37,332 nt of DNA from Chryseobacterium populi (GCF_000282115.1 NZ_AKJY01000062.1:1-37332); one strand, 5' to 3'; counted from the stretch's first letter, positions 9,428 to 18,227 are shown. Numbers and translations are program-made. The notes: generated by a model not told the origin, from the letters alone.

Positions 9428-10756
9428 ATGCTTAAAAAACTTTTAGCCCTTATTCTCTTTGTCATTTTATTTCAGATCATCAGTGCCCAAGATGAATTTA
9501 TTACCGTCTGGAAACCCGGATCTTCCCAGCAGATTAATTTTCCGGGAAGAGGAACCAACTTTACCGTTTACTGGGAAGAGGTAGGATATCCGCAGCATAA
9601 CGGTAGCCTGACTCACGTCACATCAACATTGGAGTTTCCTGTTAATTTTGGAGTTCCTCTGAACCCTGCTCCTGCAAATGCCACTTACCGCATTAAAATC
9701 AGCAACGGAAACGGAAATTTCGACCGGGTGAGATTTTTTGACGGCACACTTACTCCCGGTTATACCAATGCTGACCATACAAAAATTATAGACATTGCCC
9801 AATGGGGGAATATACAATGGAAAAGCTTTGAAGATGCTTTCGTGTTTTGCACCAATTTAGATGTCAGTGCTCCCGATGCCCCTGATCTGAGTCTTGTAAC
9901 CAGTATGAAACAGATGTTTTATTTATGCTTCTCATTGGTGGGAAATCCCAGCTTTAATACATGGGATACTTCAACAGTTACAACGATGTTTTATATGTTC
10001 GGGGATAATACCTTATTTAACCAGCCTATTGGTAACTGGAATGTTTCAAATGTTACCGATATATCTTACATGTTTGATTATGCAATGAATTTCAACTACC
10101 CGCTGGAAAGCTGGAACACCTCTAACGTAACCAGTATGATCCACATGTTTCACGGTGCCTCATCTTTTAACCAGAATCTGAAAAGCTGGGATACCTCCAA
10201 AGTAACCACTATGGAAGAAATGTTTCATGAAGCCAGCAGCTTCAATCAAAATCTTGGACAGTGGAATTTAACCGCTTTGGCACAGGCACAAAATATGTTT
10301 CTAAACTCAGGGCTGAATTGTCAGAACTATGACAATACCCTGTATGGATGGAGTATGAATCCAGCAACTCCAAACAATATCAATCTTGCCAGTGCTTCAC
10401 CTTTGGTCTATGCTGCACCTTTTGCCGTAAACGCAAGAAATAATCTGACCAGCATCAAAGGATGGATAATATTGGCAGATACTTACAATAATCAGTGTTC
10501 TTCCCAGCTATCTACCATTGAGGTGTCAGCCGGAAACGGAATTGTCGTTTACCCCAATCCTGCAAAAGATGTCATTTATGTAAAAAATGCTGCTCAGGCA
10601 GAAAAATATAGGATACTTGATGCTTCAGGCAGAATTTTAGCAGGAAAAACTCTGACAGCTAATTCCATTGATATCCGGTTTTTAAATCCCGGAAATTATA
10701 TGCTGCAAATCATTACCAAAGAGAGAATCCAGAATTTTAAATTCATTAAAAAATAA
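9428..10756 (+). CDS. BspA-type LRR (DUF285) surface protein with T9SS sorting domain, shorter paralogue
   Basis: The 442-residue protein has the same architecture as its upstream neighbour: signal peptide (MLKKLLALILFVILFQIISAQ), a matching N-terminal domain (EFITVWKPGS...YWEEVGYPQHNGSLTHVTS), DUF285 repeats with only four FN(Q/Y) cores, an almost identical bridge (AQNMFLNSGLNCQNYDNTLYGW), and a type A sorting domain (VYPNPAKDVIYVKN...LNPGNYMLQIITKE...FKFIKK). The pair clearly comes from tandem duplication followed by gain or loss of repeats. The 48-nt spacer suggests one transcript, ended by the strong hairpin at 10760-10788. Function is as for the neighbour: a T9SS-exported surface protein with unknown ligand. 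Confidence 0.93.
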   Translation: MLKKLLALILFVILFQIISAQDEFITVWKPGSSQQINFPGRGTNFTVYWEEVGYPQHNGSLTHVTSTLEFPVNFGVPLNPAPANATYRIKISNGNGNFDRVRFFDGTLTPGYTNADHTKIIDIAQWGNIQWKSFEDAFVFCTNLDVSAPDAPDLSLVTSMKQMFYLCFSLVGNPSFNTWDTSTVTTMFYMFGDNTLFNQPIGNWNVSNVTDISYMFDYAMNFNYPLESWNTSNVTSMIHMFHGASSFNQNLKSWDTSKVTTMEEMFHEASSFNQNLGQWNLTALAQAQNMFLNSGLNCQNYDNTLYGWSMNPATPNNINLASASPLVYAAPFAVNARNNLTSIKGWIILADTYNNQCSSQLSTIEVSAGNGIVVYPNPAKDVIYVKNAAQAEKYRILDASGRILAGKTLTANSIDIRFLNPGNYMLQIITKERIQNFKFIKK

Positions 10757-10759
10757 AAA

Positions 10760-10788
10760 AAGCCTCACTAAAAAATTTAGTGAGGCTT
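10760..10788. terminator. Bidirectional terminator between the BspA genes and purE
   Basis: A perfect 13-bp stem (10760-10772 with 10776-10788) closes an AAA loop. A-runs on the left and T-rich sequence on the right allow it to work for both converging units. Confidence 0.85.
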
Positions 10789-10805
10789 CTTTATTATCAC
10801 CTGTT

Positions 10806-11309
10806 TTATTTGTCATACTGATTAGGGTGCATCTCTTTGATATCATCCACAGTACCCAATACTTTATCTTTCAAAGAGTCCTGGTATTGCTGAAGTTTAT
10901 GAGCAACCTTTTCATTTCCGCTTCCCAAAATTTTAGCCGCCAGAATTCCGGCATTCAGGGCTCCGTTTAAAGCGACTGTAGCTACAGGAATCCCTCCCGG
11001 CATCTGAAGAATTGACAATACGGAATCCCAACCGTCAATAGAATTGCTTGATAAGATGGGAACTCCAATCACGGGAAGTGTTGTACAGCTTGCCACCATT
11101 CCCGGAAGATGGGCTGCTCCGCCTGCTCCGGCAACAATGACTTTCAGTCCTCTTTCCTGAGCCGTTTTCGCATAATCAAACATTCTTTCCGGTGTTCTGT
11201 GAGCCGATACCACCGTAAGCTCATACGGAATATCCAGGCTTTTCAGAAAATTTGCAGCTTGTTCCATAATCGGTAAGTCACTCTGACTTCCCATAATAAT
11301 TCCTACCAT
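10806..11309 (-). CDS. purE: PurE, N5-carboxyaminoimidazole ribonucleotide mutase
   Basis: The 167-residue enzyme begins MVGIIMGSQSDLP and shows the PurE core: ELTVVSAHRTPERM, IVAGAGGAAHLPGMVAS, and PVIGVPILSSNSIDGWDSVLSILQMPGGIPVATVA. It moves the carboxyl group of N5-CAIR to C4 in purine synthesis. A separate purK lies in the window, so this is the bacterial class I enzyme. I start it at the ATG at 11309; an in-frame TTG six bases upstream is possible but less likely. A -7 box lies 19 nt upstream. Unlike many genomes, purE and purK are not adjacent: four plus-strand genes lie between them. Confidence 0.97.
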   Translation of the reverse strand: MVGIIMGSQSDLPIMEQAANFLKSLDIPYELTVVSAHRTPERMFDYAKTAQERGLKVIVAGAGGAAHLPGMVASCTTLPVIGVPILSSNSIDGWDSVLSILQMPGGIPVATVALNGALNAGILAAKILGSGNEKVAHKLQQYQDSLKDKVLGTVDDIKEMHPNQYDK

Positions 11310-11328
11310 CTTCAATTTATTAGATTTT

Positions 11329-11336
11329 CAAAGATA
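11329..11336 (-). promoter_or_regulatory. -7 box TATCTTTG of purE
   Basis: An exact TAnnTTTG match on the minus strand, with a 19-nt leader to the purE ATG at 11309. No convincing -33 TTG was seen. Confidence 0.5.
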
Positions 11337-11463
11337 AAAATTAAAATCTGTTTTTTAAAAATAACTGCGCTTTCAGAAAAATATAAAAAGAAACAACGGA
11401 TGTGAAGAATAGTAATAGACATTATTGAGTAAGGATCATTTATTTTATCAAAGTCAGTTCTGT

Positions 11464-11492
11464 TTGAAATCAGCTCAAAATAAATATCTTTG
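11464..11492 (+). promoter_or_regulatory. Promoter TTG-N18-TATCTTTG of the EamA gene
   Basis: Both Bacteroidota elements are present: TTG at 11464-11466 and TATCTTTG at 11485-11492. The position supports the TTG start codon at 11516, giving a leader of about 20 nt. Confidence 0.65.
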
Positions 11493-11515
11493 CAACACAC
11501 CATTTCATAGATATT

Positions 11516-12427
11516 TTGAAAGATTCCAGGCTTATTTTTGCAGTTCTTACCGTTGCCATTGTGTGGGGAACCACTTTTTTATCCATCCGCGTTGCCGTTG
11601 AAACCATTCCGGCCTGGTTTGTTGCCGGAATACGTCAGTTTCTGGCTTCCATCATTATGCTTTTCATTCTTCTTTACAGGAAAGAATTCAAATGGATCGG
11701 CTGGAGGAATTTAAAATACCAGATTATTTTTTCCATACTGATGCTCGTTATTGCCAACGGAATGACAACTGTTGCTGAAGAAACGATAACCAGCAGTTTA
11801 GCTTCACTCATTAGTGCTACCTCTCCTATTCTGGTTTTTCTGGGCAGTGTGGCAATCGGGTTACAGAAATTCAGTATCAGAGCTTCAATAGGTGTTCTGA
11901 TGTGCTTTTGTGGGATCCTGTTCATTTTTTGGGACGGCCTCAAAGATTTTGCCAATACGGAATATACCACCGGAATTATCTTTTTGTTTATCGCCATTGC
12001 AGGTTGGGCATCAGGAACTATTTTCACTAAAAAACTGAATATCCAGAGTGGAAATATTACCCTAAACCTTTTTTACCAGTTTGCATTTGCCGGAATTCTT
12101 CAGATTATTTTTGCCTTCTTATTTTCTGAGAATTATAATTTCGGGAACTGGACTTTCAAAAGTGTTTCTGCTATGATCTACCTTGCTGTTTTTGGTTCTG
12201 TGGCTGCATTTTTTGCTTTTCATTATGCTCTCACCAGAATATCTCCGGTTCAGGTTTCCATCCTTGCTTATGTCAATACTATTATATCGATATTTTTAAG
12301 CTGGCTGATTCTTGGGGAAGTGATTTCCGTTAAATTTATTCTGGCGGCTGTTTTAATTATTTTAGGGGTGTTTATTATTAATTACAATCCTGAAATGTTC
12401 AAAAAATCTAAGATAAAAAGCTCTTAA
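11516..12427 (+). CDS. EamA-family (DMT superfamily) permease
   Basis: The 303-residue protein has ten hydrophobic segments arranged as two EamA repeats (about 5-140 and 150-290). WGTTFLSIRVAVETIPAWFVAGIRQ in the first repeat is typical of the drug/metabolite transporter superfamily. The substrate cannot be predicted. The start is a TTG (11516): no in-frame ATG exists just upstream, the N terminus aligns well with the family's first helix, and a complete promoter ends 23 nt before it. The minus-strand frame at 11674-12027 is a shadow. Confidence 0.9.
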   Translation: MKDSRLIFAVLTVAIVWGTTFLSIRVAVETIPAWFVAGIRQFLASIIMLFILLYRKEFKWIGWRNLKYQIIFSILMLVIANGMTTVAEETITSSLASLISATSPILVFLGSVAIGLQKFSIRASIGVLMCFCGILFIFWDGLKDFANTEYTTGIIFLFIAIAGWASGTIFTKKLNIQSGNITLNLFYQFAFAGILQIIFAFLFSENYNFGNWTFKSVSAMIYLAVFGSVAAFFAFHYALTRISPVQVSILAYVNTIISIFLSWLILGEVISVKFILAAVLIILGVFIINYNPEMFKKSKIKSS

Positions 12428-12492
12428 TTTCCAGCAAACCACTTTCCCGTTTGTATTTTTTTGACTATATTGTTTACATCAATTCTTACAAT

Positions 12493-13059
12493 ATGGTTAA
12501 AAAAATTTTGCTGATCCTGCTGATTATCCCATTTTTTCTGATGAGCTGCAACGATACTCAAAAGGAAAAAAACATCGTTGAAAGAGAACAGCAGCTCCTT
12601 GAAAAAGAAAAATTATTTGCCCAGAAAGAGTCGGAATACCAGGCTTTACTAAAAATGAGAGACAGTGTCTTTGCTAAAAAGGATTCTGTACAGATAACGG
12701 TATGGCCCGCAGAAATAGCCGGTTCCTGGAACGGAAAAGTGATCTGTACCGAATCCAATTGCAGCGACTATGTTGTAGGTGATCAGCGGACAGATACCTG
12801 GGAATTTGACAGTGATTCGACACAACTGGTGGCCAAAATCATCAACAATAATAACCTGGTAAGACTGTATTCGGGGAAGTTTGAAAGTAATGAGGTTAAG
12901 CTTAATTTCAAAACCGATTCCACCGCTAAAAAAAATGTGGAAATGAACGTTCGTCTCAATGATATTTCCGACACCAAGATCAAGGGTACCAGAACCATTT
13001 CGGTAGATAATACCTGCCTGGCAAAATTCTCTGTTGAACTGACCCGTTCTTCCAAATAA
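12493..13059 (+). CDS. Hypothetical lipoprotein with N-terminal coiled coil
   Basis: I do not recognise a named family. From the ATG at 12493 the 188-residue product starts with a lipoprotein signal, lipobox LMSC with Cys19. A charged helical stretch follows (about 25-60, EREQQLLEKEKLFAQKESEY) that could form a coiled coil, then a beta-rich domain (about 75-188) with GSWNGKVICTESNCSDY and repeated alternating strands, perhaps lipocalin-like. The longer frame from TTG 12451 adds residues that would spoil the signal peptide, so I reject it. The antiporter gene starts 9 nt downstream, so the two are probably co-transcribed. Possible roles are envelope integrity or a partner of the antiporter; both are guesses. 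Confidence 0.75.
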   Translation: MVKKILLILLIIPFFLMSCNDTQKEKNIVEREQQLLEKEKLFAQKESEYQALLKMRDSVFAKKDSVQITVWPAEIAGSWNGKVICTESNCSDYVVGDQRTDTWEFDSDSTQLVAKIINNNNLVRLYSGKFESNEVKLNFKTDSTAKKNVEMNVRLNDISDTKIKGTRTISVDNTCLAKFSVELTRSSK

Positions 13060-13068
13060 AAAACATTT

Positions 13069-15192
13069 ATGATTGTATTGAGCATACACAACCTGAGCTT
13101 TCCGATAGAAGATCCTGTTTTGAAATTCTTAGTGGTACTGATTATTATTCTTGCTGCTCCCCTTTTACTGAATAAAATAAAAGTTCCTCACTTATTGGGA
13201 CTGATTATTGCCGGAGCTGTAATAGGCCCAAACGGCTTTAATATCCTGGCAAGAGACAGCAGTATAGTTGTCACCGGAACAACCGGATTGCTTTATATTA
13301 TGTTTTTAGCAGGCCTGGAAATCGATATGGGAGATTTCAAAAAAAATAAGTGGAAAAGCCTCACCTTTGGAATCTATACTTTTACCGTTCCTTTTATTTT
13401 AGGATTTCTGGGAGCGTATTATCTTTTACATTTTTCATTACTGACTTCCATTCTTTTTGCGAGCTTATTTTCGTCACATACCCTTATCGCCTATCCTTTG
13501 GTAAGCAAGCTGGGAATTGCAAAAAACCTTGCCGTTAACATTACCGTCGGCGGAACAATGATTACAGATGTTTTAGCCCTATTGGTTCTGGCTATCATCG
13601 TAGGAATGTCACAGGGTGATGTGGGAACCGAATTCTGGGTAAAGCTGTCGGTCTCATTTATCATTTTCGGGCTTATTGTTTTACTGGTATTCCCAATTAT
13701 CGGCCGTTGGTTTTTCAAAAAAGTGGATGATAAAATTTCACAATATATTTTTGTCCTGGTGATGATTTATCTGGCCGCCTTGCTGGCTGAGCTTGCAGGA
13801 GTGGAGGCCATTATCGGAGCTTTTTTTGCAGGGTTAGCTTTAAACAGGCTTATTCCTCACACCTCTTCACTGATGAACAGAGTAGAATTTGTCGGAAACG
13901 CAATTTTTATCCCTTTCTTTCTAATCAGTGTCGGAATGCTGATTGATTTTAAAGTTTTTTATCAAAGCCTGGAAACCCTCGAAGTTGCAGGAATTATGCT
14001 GATCGCTTCCATTGGCGGAAAATATTTATCGGCTGTAGCCACTCAGAAAACATTCCGGCTTTCCAAAGATGAAGGGAAGCTTATTTTCGGACTGAGCTCA
14101 GCTTCGGCAGCAGCAACCCTGGCTTCTGTGATGGTAGGCTACAACATTATCATCTCTGAAACCGAAACGGGAGAACCTGTACGATTGCTCAATGAACATG
14201 TGCTGAACGGAAGTATCTTACTGATTTTAGTTTCCTGTACAATTTCCTCATTTATATCCATGTCAAGCGCTCAGAAGATTGCAGAGAGTGACAATGAAGA
14301 TACCGTATCCGGCAACAGCCATGAAGAAGAAAGCATTTTGCTGGCAATTAACCATGAAGAGACTGTGGAACGTATGGTGAACCTCGGGATCCTGATCAAA
14401 GCCCACACCAACACAGAGGATCTTTTTGCCCTGAACGTTATCAATGAAGATAAAAATGAATCTTCGGTAAAAAATGCCGAAAAGCTTTTACACCAGGCTG
14501 CAGATGCAGCTGCTGCAGCGGATGTTATTTTACAGCCTTTGAAAAGATATGATAATGATGTGATTAATGGGGTCAACAACGTGATTAAGGAGCAGAAAAT
14601 TACCGATCTTATTATTGGCCTTGAAGATGAAAAAGGGTTCTCCCCTTCTTTTGTTTATAATTTATACAACGGTTATCTTCAGAATGATGATGTGAATGTA
14701 CTGGTTTATCATGCTGCACAGCCCCTTTCAACCATTAAAAAATACGCCGTGATGATTCCGGAAAATGCCCATAAAGAAGCAGGATTCTTCCATGCTTTGC
14801 TCAGGGTATGGAATATTGCCCGGAATTCCGGGGCCACCATGGTTTTCTACGCTTCAGAAAACATCCAGGATATTTTACGGCGGATTATCAAAAAAGCCAA
14901 TATAGAAGCCGAATTTATCATTATGAATACCTGGCGCGACGGAGAAAAAACCGCTGTACAGCTAAAAGAAGATGAAGCGCTTATTGTTTTAATGGCCAAG
15001 AGAGGAATGCAATCCTACATTCCGCAGATGAGGCTCATTCCCGAGCTTCTGAATCAATATTTAAATGATAACAATTATTTACTTATTTTCCCTTTTTCTG
15101 AATACGATAAAAACAGCCCGGAAATACGCTCTGTAGGAAATCATGGCGATTTTATGGAGATCGGGAATGTGATTCAGAAGATATTTAAATAA
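13069..15192 (+). CDS. CPA2-family Na+(K+)/H+ antiporter with C-terminal USP-like domains
   Basis: The 707-residue protein has a membrane part of about 12-13 helices (residues about 18-405) with CPA2 features such as KVPHLLGLIIAGAVIGPNGF, ASLFSSHTLIAYPLVSKLGIAKN, and GGTMITDVLALLVLAIIVG with the conserved Asp used in ion and proton exchange. The cytoplasmic C terminus (about 425-707) resembles tandem universal-stress-protein folds (ESILLAINHEETVERMVNLGILIKA; ITDLIIGLEDEKG), likely a regulatory nucleotide-binding part. It should work in pH and cation homeostasis at the inner membrane. It sits 9 nt after the lipoprotein gene and 17 nt before a small membrane-anchored protein. Confidence 0.9.
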   Translation: MIVLSIHNLSFPIEDPVLKFLVVLIIILAAPLLLNKIKVPHLLGLIIAGAVIGPNGFNILARDSSIVVTGTTGLLYIMFLAGLEIDMGDFKKNKWKSLTFGIYTFTVPFILGFLGAYYLLHFSLLTSILFASLFSSHTLIAYPLVSKLGIAKNLAVNITVGGTMITDVLALLVLAIIVGMSQGDVGTEFWVKLSVSFIIFGLIVLLVFPIIGRWFFKKVDDKISQYIFVLVMIYLAALLAELAGVEAIIGAFFAGLALNRLIPHTSSLMNRVEFVGNAIFIPFFLISVGMLIDFKVFYQSLETLEVAGIMLIASIGGKYLSAVATQKTFRLSKDEGKLIFGLSSASAAATLASVMVGYNIIISETETGEPVRLLNEHVLNGSILLILVSCTISSFISMSSAQKIAESDNEDTVSGNSHEEESILLAINHEETVERMVNLGILIKAHTNTEDLFALNVINEDKNESSVKNAEKLLHQAADAAAAADVILQPLKRYDNDVINGVNNVIKEQKITDLIIGLEDEKGFSPSFVYNLYNGYLQNDDVNVLVYHAAQPLSTIKKYAVMIPENAHKEAGFFHALLRVWNIARNSGATMVFYASENIQDILRRIIKKANIEAEFIIMNTWRDGEKTAVQLKEDEALIVLMAKRGMQSYIPQMRLIPELLNQYLNDNNYLLIFPFSEYDKNSPEIRSVGNHGDFMEIGNVIQKIFK

Positions 15193-15209
15193 ATTAATGA
15201 TATATTTTA

Positions 15210-15575
15210 ATGAAAAAGATCATAATCATCATAGTTTCAATACTACTCCTGATTGTAATTGCTTTTACAGTTTACTGGAATCTGCCCATCGAAATGACCA
15301 GAAAATCGGATATAAAATTCGGAAATGAGCTCATCGGAAATATTGAAAACTATGAGAAAACCTACAAAAAACTTCCGGAAAACAACGACTGGAAAACCCT
15401 GGAAAAATTAGGTTTTAAAAAAGAAGAAGATATGATGATGCTAAAGCCAGAGTATAAAACGGATAATAATGCAACCTATGAATTAATCTATACTGATGGA
15501 TTCGATGGCCCATATTTAATCTGGAACTCTAAAGAAAAAAAATGGACCATTGATTTTTCAAAAATTGAAAATTAA
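15210..15575 (+). CDS. Hypothetical small membrane-anchored protein
   Basis: No family is recognised. The 121-residue product has an N-terminal hydrophobic helix (about 3-25, IIIIIVSILLLIVIAFTVYW), then a soluble periplasm-facing domain rich in Lys, Glu and aromatic residues (NYEKTYKKLPENNDWKTLEKLGF; YELIYTDGFDGPYLIWNSKEKKWTID). The layout of one N-terminal helix plus a short alpha/beta domain faintly recalls pilin-like proteins, but no prepilin cleavage motif is seen. It starts 17 nt after the antiporter and ends 10 nt before a strong terminator, so it is probably the last gene of that operon. Confidence 0.7.
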   Translation: MKKIIIIIVSILLLIVIAFTVYWNLPIEMTRKSDIKFGNELIGNIENYEKTYKKLPENNDWKTLEKLGFKKEEDMMMLKPEYKTDNNATYELIYTDGFDGPYLIWNSKEKKWTIDFSKIEN

Positions 15576-15584
15576 TGGTCAGAA

Positions 15585-15619
15585 ATAAGAAAGACTGTTG
15601 GTAAAACAGTCTTTCTTAT
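15585..15619. terminator. Bidirectional terminator between the antiporter operon and purK
   Basis: A perfect 15-bp stem (15585-15599 with 15605-15619) closes a 5-nt loop between two convergent units. It is among the strongest hairpins in the window. Confidence 0.85.
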
Positions 15620-15631
15620 ATTATATTGTTC

Positions 15632-16741
15632 TTAAGCAATCACTCTCACCATTTCTTTCACCTTCACCAGCTTCTCCATAAGCTCTTCCCTTGAATCCGC
15701 CAATACATTGATGTGCCCCATTTTTCTTCCGGGTTTGGTTTCTGTTTTTCCATACAGATGAATGTATGTTTTGGGAAGTTTTAAAACGTCTTCCATTCCT
15801 TCATAAATCACTTTTCCTGAATATCCTTCAGCTCCTACCAGGTTCAGCATTCCACTGTAACCTATCGTGTCTGTGTCTGCTAACGGTAAATTTTTCACTA
15901 CGCGGTACATCTGCTCAAACTGGGAGTTGGCATTTCCTTCCTGGCTCTGGTGCCCTGAATTGTGCAACCTCGGAGCAGTCTCATTGACCCAGATTTTCCC
16001 ATTCTGATCAAGGAAAAGCTCAATGGCAAAAAGACCGGGAGAATTAACGACATTTAAAAACTTCTCGGTAATTGAATCAATCTGCTTCTGAATATCATCA
16101 CTTAAGAAAACAGGACAGATATTAAAATCCAATAAGTTCAATTTGGGGTCGGCTACCATTTCAGTCACCGGAAAAGTTTTCGTTTCTCCGTTTTCATTTC
16201 TGGCAACAATGACGGAAAGCTCTTTATCAATATCTACCAGACTTTCTATTACAGAAGCTTCCTTCCATAAATGCTGATAATCAGCTTCTGTTTTAATGAC
16301 CTGAACTCCTTTTCCATCATAGCCGCCCGTATTCATTTTCTGAACGAAAGGTAATGGCATTATGATCTTGTCATCACTATTCCAGACTACCTGAAATTCA
16401 GGGCTCGGAATGTCGTGAGCTTTATAAAATTCCTTCTGAAGGATTTTTTGTTGAATTGTTTTGATAATTTTAGCATTCGGAACCACTTTTATCCCCTGAT
16501 TTTCAAGCTCTGCAAGCGCGTCAGCATTTACATGCTCGATTTCGATCGTCACGACATCCTTATCCTTCCCGAAATCCATAACGGTCTGATAATCATTGAA
16601 ATTTCCTTGTGTAAAATATGAAATAGTATGACAAGGCGCATCCGAAGCCGGATCCAGAGTATAAAACTGATCATCATATTTCAACGCACTCTGAATCAGC
16701 ATTCTTCCAAGCTGACCGCCTCCTAAAATTCCTATTTTCAT
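15632..16741 (-). CDS. purK: PurK, 5-(carboxyamino)imidazole ribonucleotide synthase
   Basis: The 369-residue ATP-grasp enzyme begins with the PurK signature MKIGILGGGQLGRMLIQSA, followed by YTLDPASDAPCHTIS, VVTIEIEHVNADAL, the glycine-rich GGYDGKGVQVIK loop, and the catalytic region NETAPRLHNSGHQSQEGNANSQFEQ. It carboxylates AIR with ATP and bicarbonate to N5-CAIR, the substrate of PurE. Length and start are normal. It lies 22 nt after a DUF1543 gene on the same strand and probably shares its promoter at 17329-17336, and it ends at a strong bidirectional terminator. Confidence 0.97.
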   Translation of the reverse strand: MKIGILGGGQLGRMLIQSALKYDDQFYTLDPASDAPCHTISYFTQGNFNDYQTVMDFGKDKDVVTIEIEHVNADALAELENQGIKVVPNAKIIKTIQQKILQKEFYKAHDIPSPEFQVVWNSDDKIIMPLPFVQKMNTGGYDGKGVQVIKTEADYQHLWKEASVIESLVDIDKELSVIVARNENGETKTFPVTEMVADPKLNLLDFNICPVFLSDDIQKQIDSITEKFLNVVNSPGLFAIELFLDQNGKIWVNETAPRLHNSGHQSQEGNANSQFEQMYRVVKNLPLADTDTIGYSGMLNLVGAEGYSGKVIYEGMEDVLKLPKTYIHLYGKTETKPGRKMGHINVLADSREELMEKLVKVKEMVRVIA

Positions 16742-16763
16742 TTTATTTAATTAGATTTTTATT

Positions 16764-17312
16764 TTAAATTTTATCAATATTCAGATACCCCAGCCCCATT
16801 GTATTTTCCTGAATTTCAGCACAGGATTTTTCAAGAACGACAGAATATTTTTCTTTCATTTTTTCAGGCAGAATATCACTGACATTAAAAATATCATCGA
16901 TATCAACCCCGTGTTTATCGTCAATATGACTTACTGCATTTTCAAATCCCATCGTTTTATAAAATTCTGTAGCTTTTGCTTTTTTCACAATTTCTCCCAT
17001 TGAAGCGCCCACCATCAGATGCTGCTCGTGAAATTCTTCAAAATATCCTTTTTTATACCCACCCAGGTTAATAAAATACAATTGATTTTCGGAAGCTCTA
17101 TCTGTTTTTTCAACAATTTTAACTTCATATCCGTCAGCAAATTTCACTTCCTGATAACAGTCAAGATGAATTTTACCTTCCGCATCCTTCCAGAAATCTT
17201 TCATATCCGGAACCAGGTCTTTAAGGTTTTCTGCTATCCCGAAAAATACATCATGCTGTTCAATATTTCTACCTTTGGGAGTGGCTCCCAGGATGATATA
17301 GAATAATTTCAT
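16764..17312 (-). CDS. DUF1543 domain-containing protein
   Basis: The 182-residue protein starts MKLFYIILGATPKGRNIEQHDVFFGIA, which I recognise as the DUF1543 pattern; a second similar half follows from about FINLGGYKKGYFEEFHEQHLMVG. No biochemical role is known to me. I use the ATG at 17312: the longer frame (17342) would start upstream of and run through a perfect -7 box. purK follows after 22 nt, so the two are probably co-transcribed; a link to purine metabolism is only suggested by position. Confidence 0.8.
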   Translation of the reverse strand: MKLFYIILGATPKGRNIEQHDVFFGIAENLKDLVPDMKDFWKDAEGKIHLDCYQEVKFADGYEVKIVEKTDRASENQLYFINLGGYKKGYFEEFHEQHLMVGASMGEIVKKAKATEFYKTMGFENAVSHIDDKHGVDIDDIFNVSDILPEKMKEKYSVVLEKSCAEIQENTMGLGYLNIDKI

Positions 17313-17328
17313 TTCCCATTTATTTCTG

Positions 17329-17336
17329 CAAAAATA
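17329..17336 (-). promoter_or_regulatory. -7 box TATTTTTG of the DUF1543-purK unit
   Basis: An exact TAnnTTTG match on the minus strand, 16 nt before the ATG at 17312. It also argues against the longer frame start at 17342. Confidence 0.55.
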
Positions 17337-17361
17337 CATCAAATTTATCTTTATTTAAAGT

Positions 17362-17392
17362 TTGGCAGAGAGCAGCAATAGTTTTATATTTG
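17362..17392 (+). promoter_or_regulatory. Promoter TTG-N20-TATATTTG of the TauE/SafE gene
   Basis: TTG at 17362-17364 and TATATTTG at 17385-17392 form a full Bacteroidota promoter. The box ends 4 nt before the ATG at 17397, so the transcript should begin at or next to the start codon. Confidence 0.65.
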
Positions 17393-17396
17393 TAGC

Positions 17397-18227
17397 ATGT
17401 CAGAAATCATCATTCTCTTCCTTGGAGCAATCTCGGCAGGCCTTTTGGGTTCACTGACGGGTTTAGGAGGGGGAGTCATCATCATCCCTTTATTAACGCT
17501 GGGTTTTGGCGTTCCTATGCATTATGCAATCGGTGCTTCTTTAATCTCTGTTATCGGTACTTCTTCAGGCGCTGCAGTAGCTTTCGTTAAGGAGGGTTTT
17601 ACGAATATGAGAGTCGGAATGTTTTTAGAAATTGCGACTACTTCAGGGGCTATTATGGGGGCTCTGGTTTCAGGAATGCTGAATCCGAATACGATCGGGA
17701 TTATTTTCGCCAGCATCCTGCTTCTGACTGTTATTTTAAATCTTAAAGGAAAGCCTGATCACCAGGAGCCTCTGATTAAAGGGAGCCTGGAAGACAAGCT
17801 TAAATTATACGGAACTTTCCCTGACAAAGGAGTTCTTAAAAACTATTCTGCAAGAAATACGGTTCCGGGATTTTTCATGATGATGTTTGCCGGGGCGATG
17901 TCCGGGCTTTTAGGTATCGGTTCCGGAGCTTTGAAAGTATTGGCTATGGACAATATGATGAAACTTCCTTTTAAAGTATCTACAACCACCAGTAACTTCA
18001 TGATCGGAGTAACTGCCGTTGCAAGTGCCTTAATCTATTTCCAGAGAGGGGAAATCATTCCTGTAATTGTAGCTCCGGTACTGATCGGGGTTGTTGTGGG
18101 GAGTTTTATCGGTTCAAAAACACTGATGGTTTCCAAAACAAAGAAACTTAAAACCTTCTTTGCAATTGTAATTACCATCCTATCCATTTACATGATGTAT
18201 AACGGTATAAATAAAAGCTTCAGATGA
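17397..18227 (+). CDS. TauE/SafE-family anion exporter
   Basis: The 276-residue membrane protein has about eight helices and the family's two glycine-rich half-motifs: GLLGSLTGLGGGVIIIPLLTLGFGVP near the N terminus and GAMSGLLGIGSGALKV in the second half. Members export or import sulfite, sulfoacetate or other organic anions; the substrate here is open. The DUF1634 gene overlaps its end by 4 bp (ATGA), a pairing common for this family. A full promoter ends 4 nt before the ATG, so the mRNA is probably leaderless. Confidence 0.92.
   Translation: MSEIIILFLGAISAGLLGSLTGLGGGVIIIPLLTLGFGVPMHYAIGASLISVIGTSSGAAVAFVKEGFTNMRVGMFLEIATTSGAIMGALVSGMLNPNTIGIIFASILLLTVILNLKGKPDHQEPLIKGSLEDKLKLYGTFPDKGVLKNYSARNTVPGFFMMMFAGAMSGLLGIGSGALKVLAMDNMMKLPFKVSTTTSNFMIGVTAVASALIYFQRGEIIPVIVAPVLIGVVVGSFIGSKTLMVSKTKKLKTFFAIVITILSIYMMYNGINKSFR

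Noticed and set aside
12649..13089. Minus-strand frames (146 and 102 codons) over the lipoprotein gene
   Set aside because: The plus-strand frame has a clear lipobox and operon position; the minus frames show no family features.
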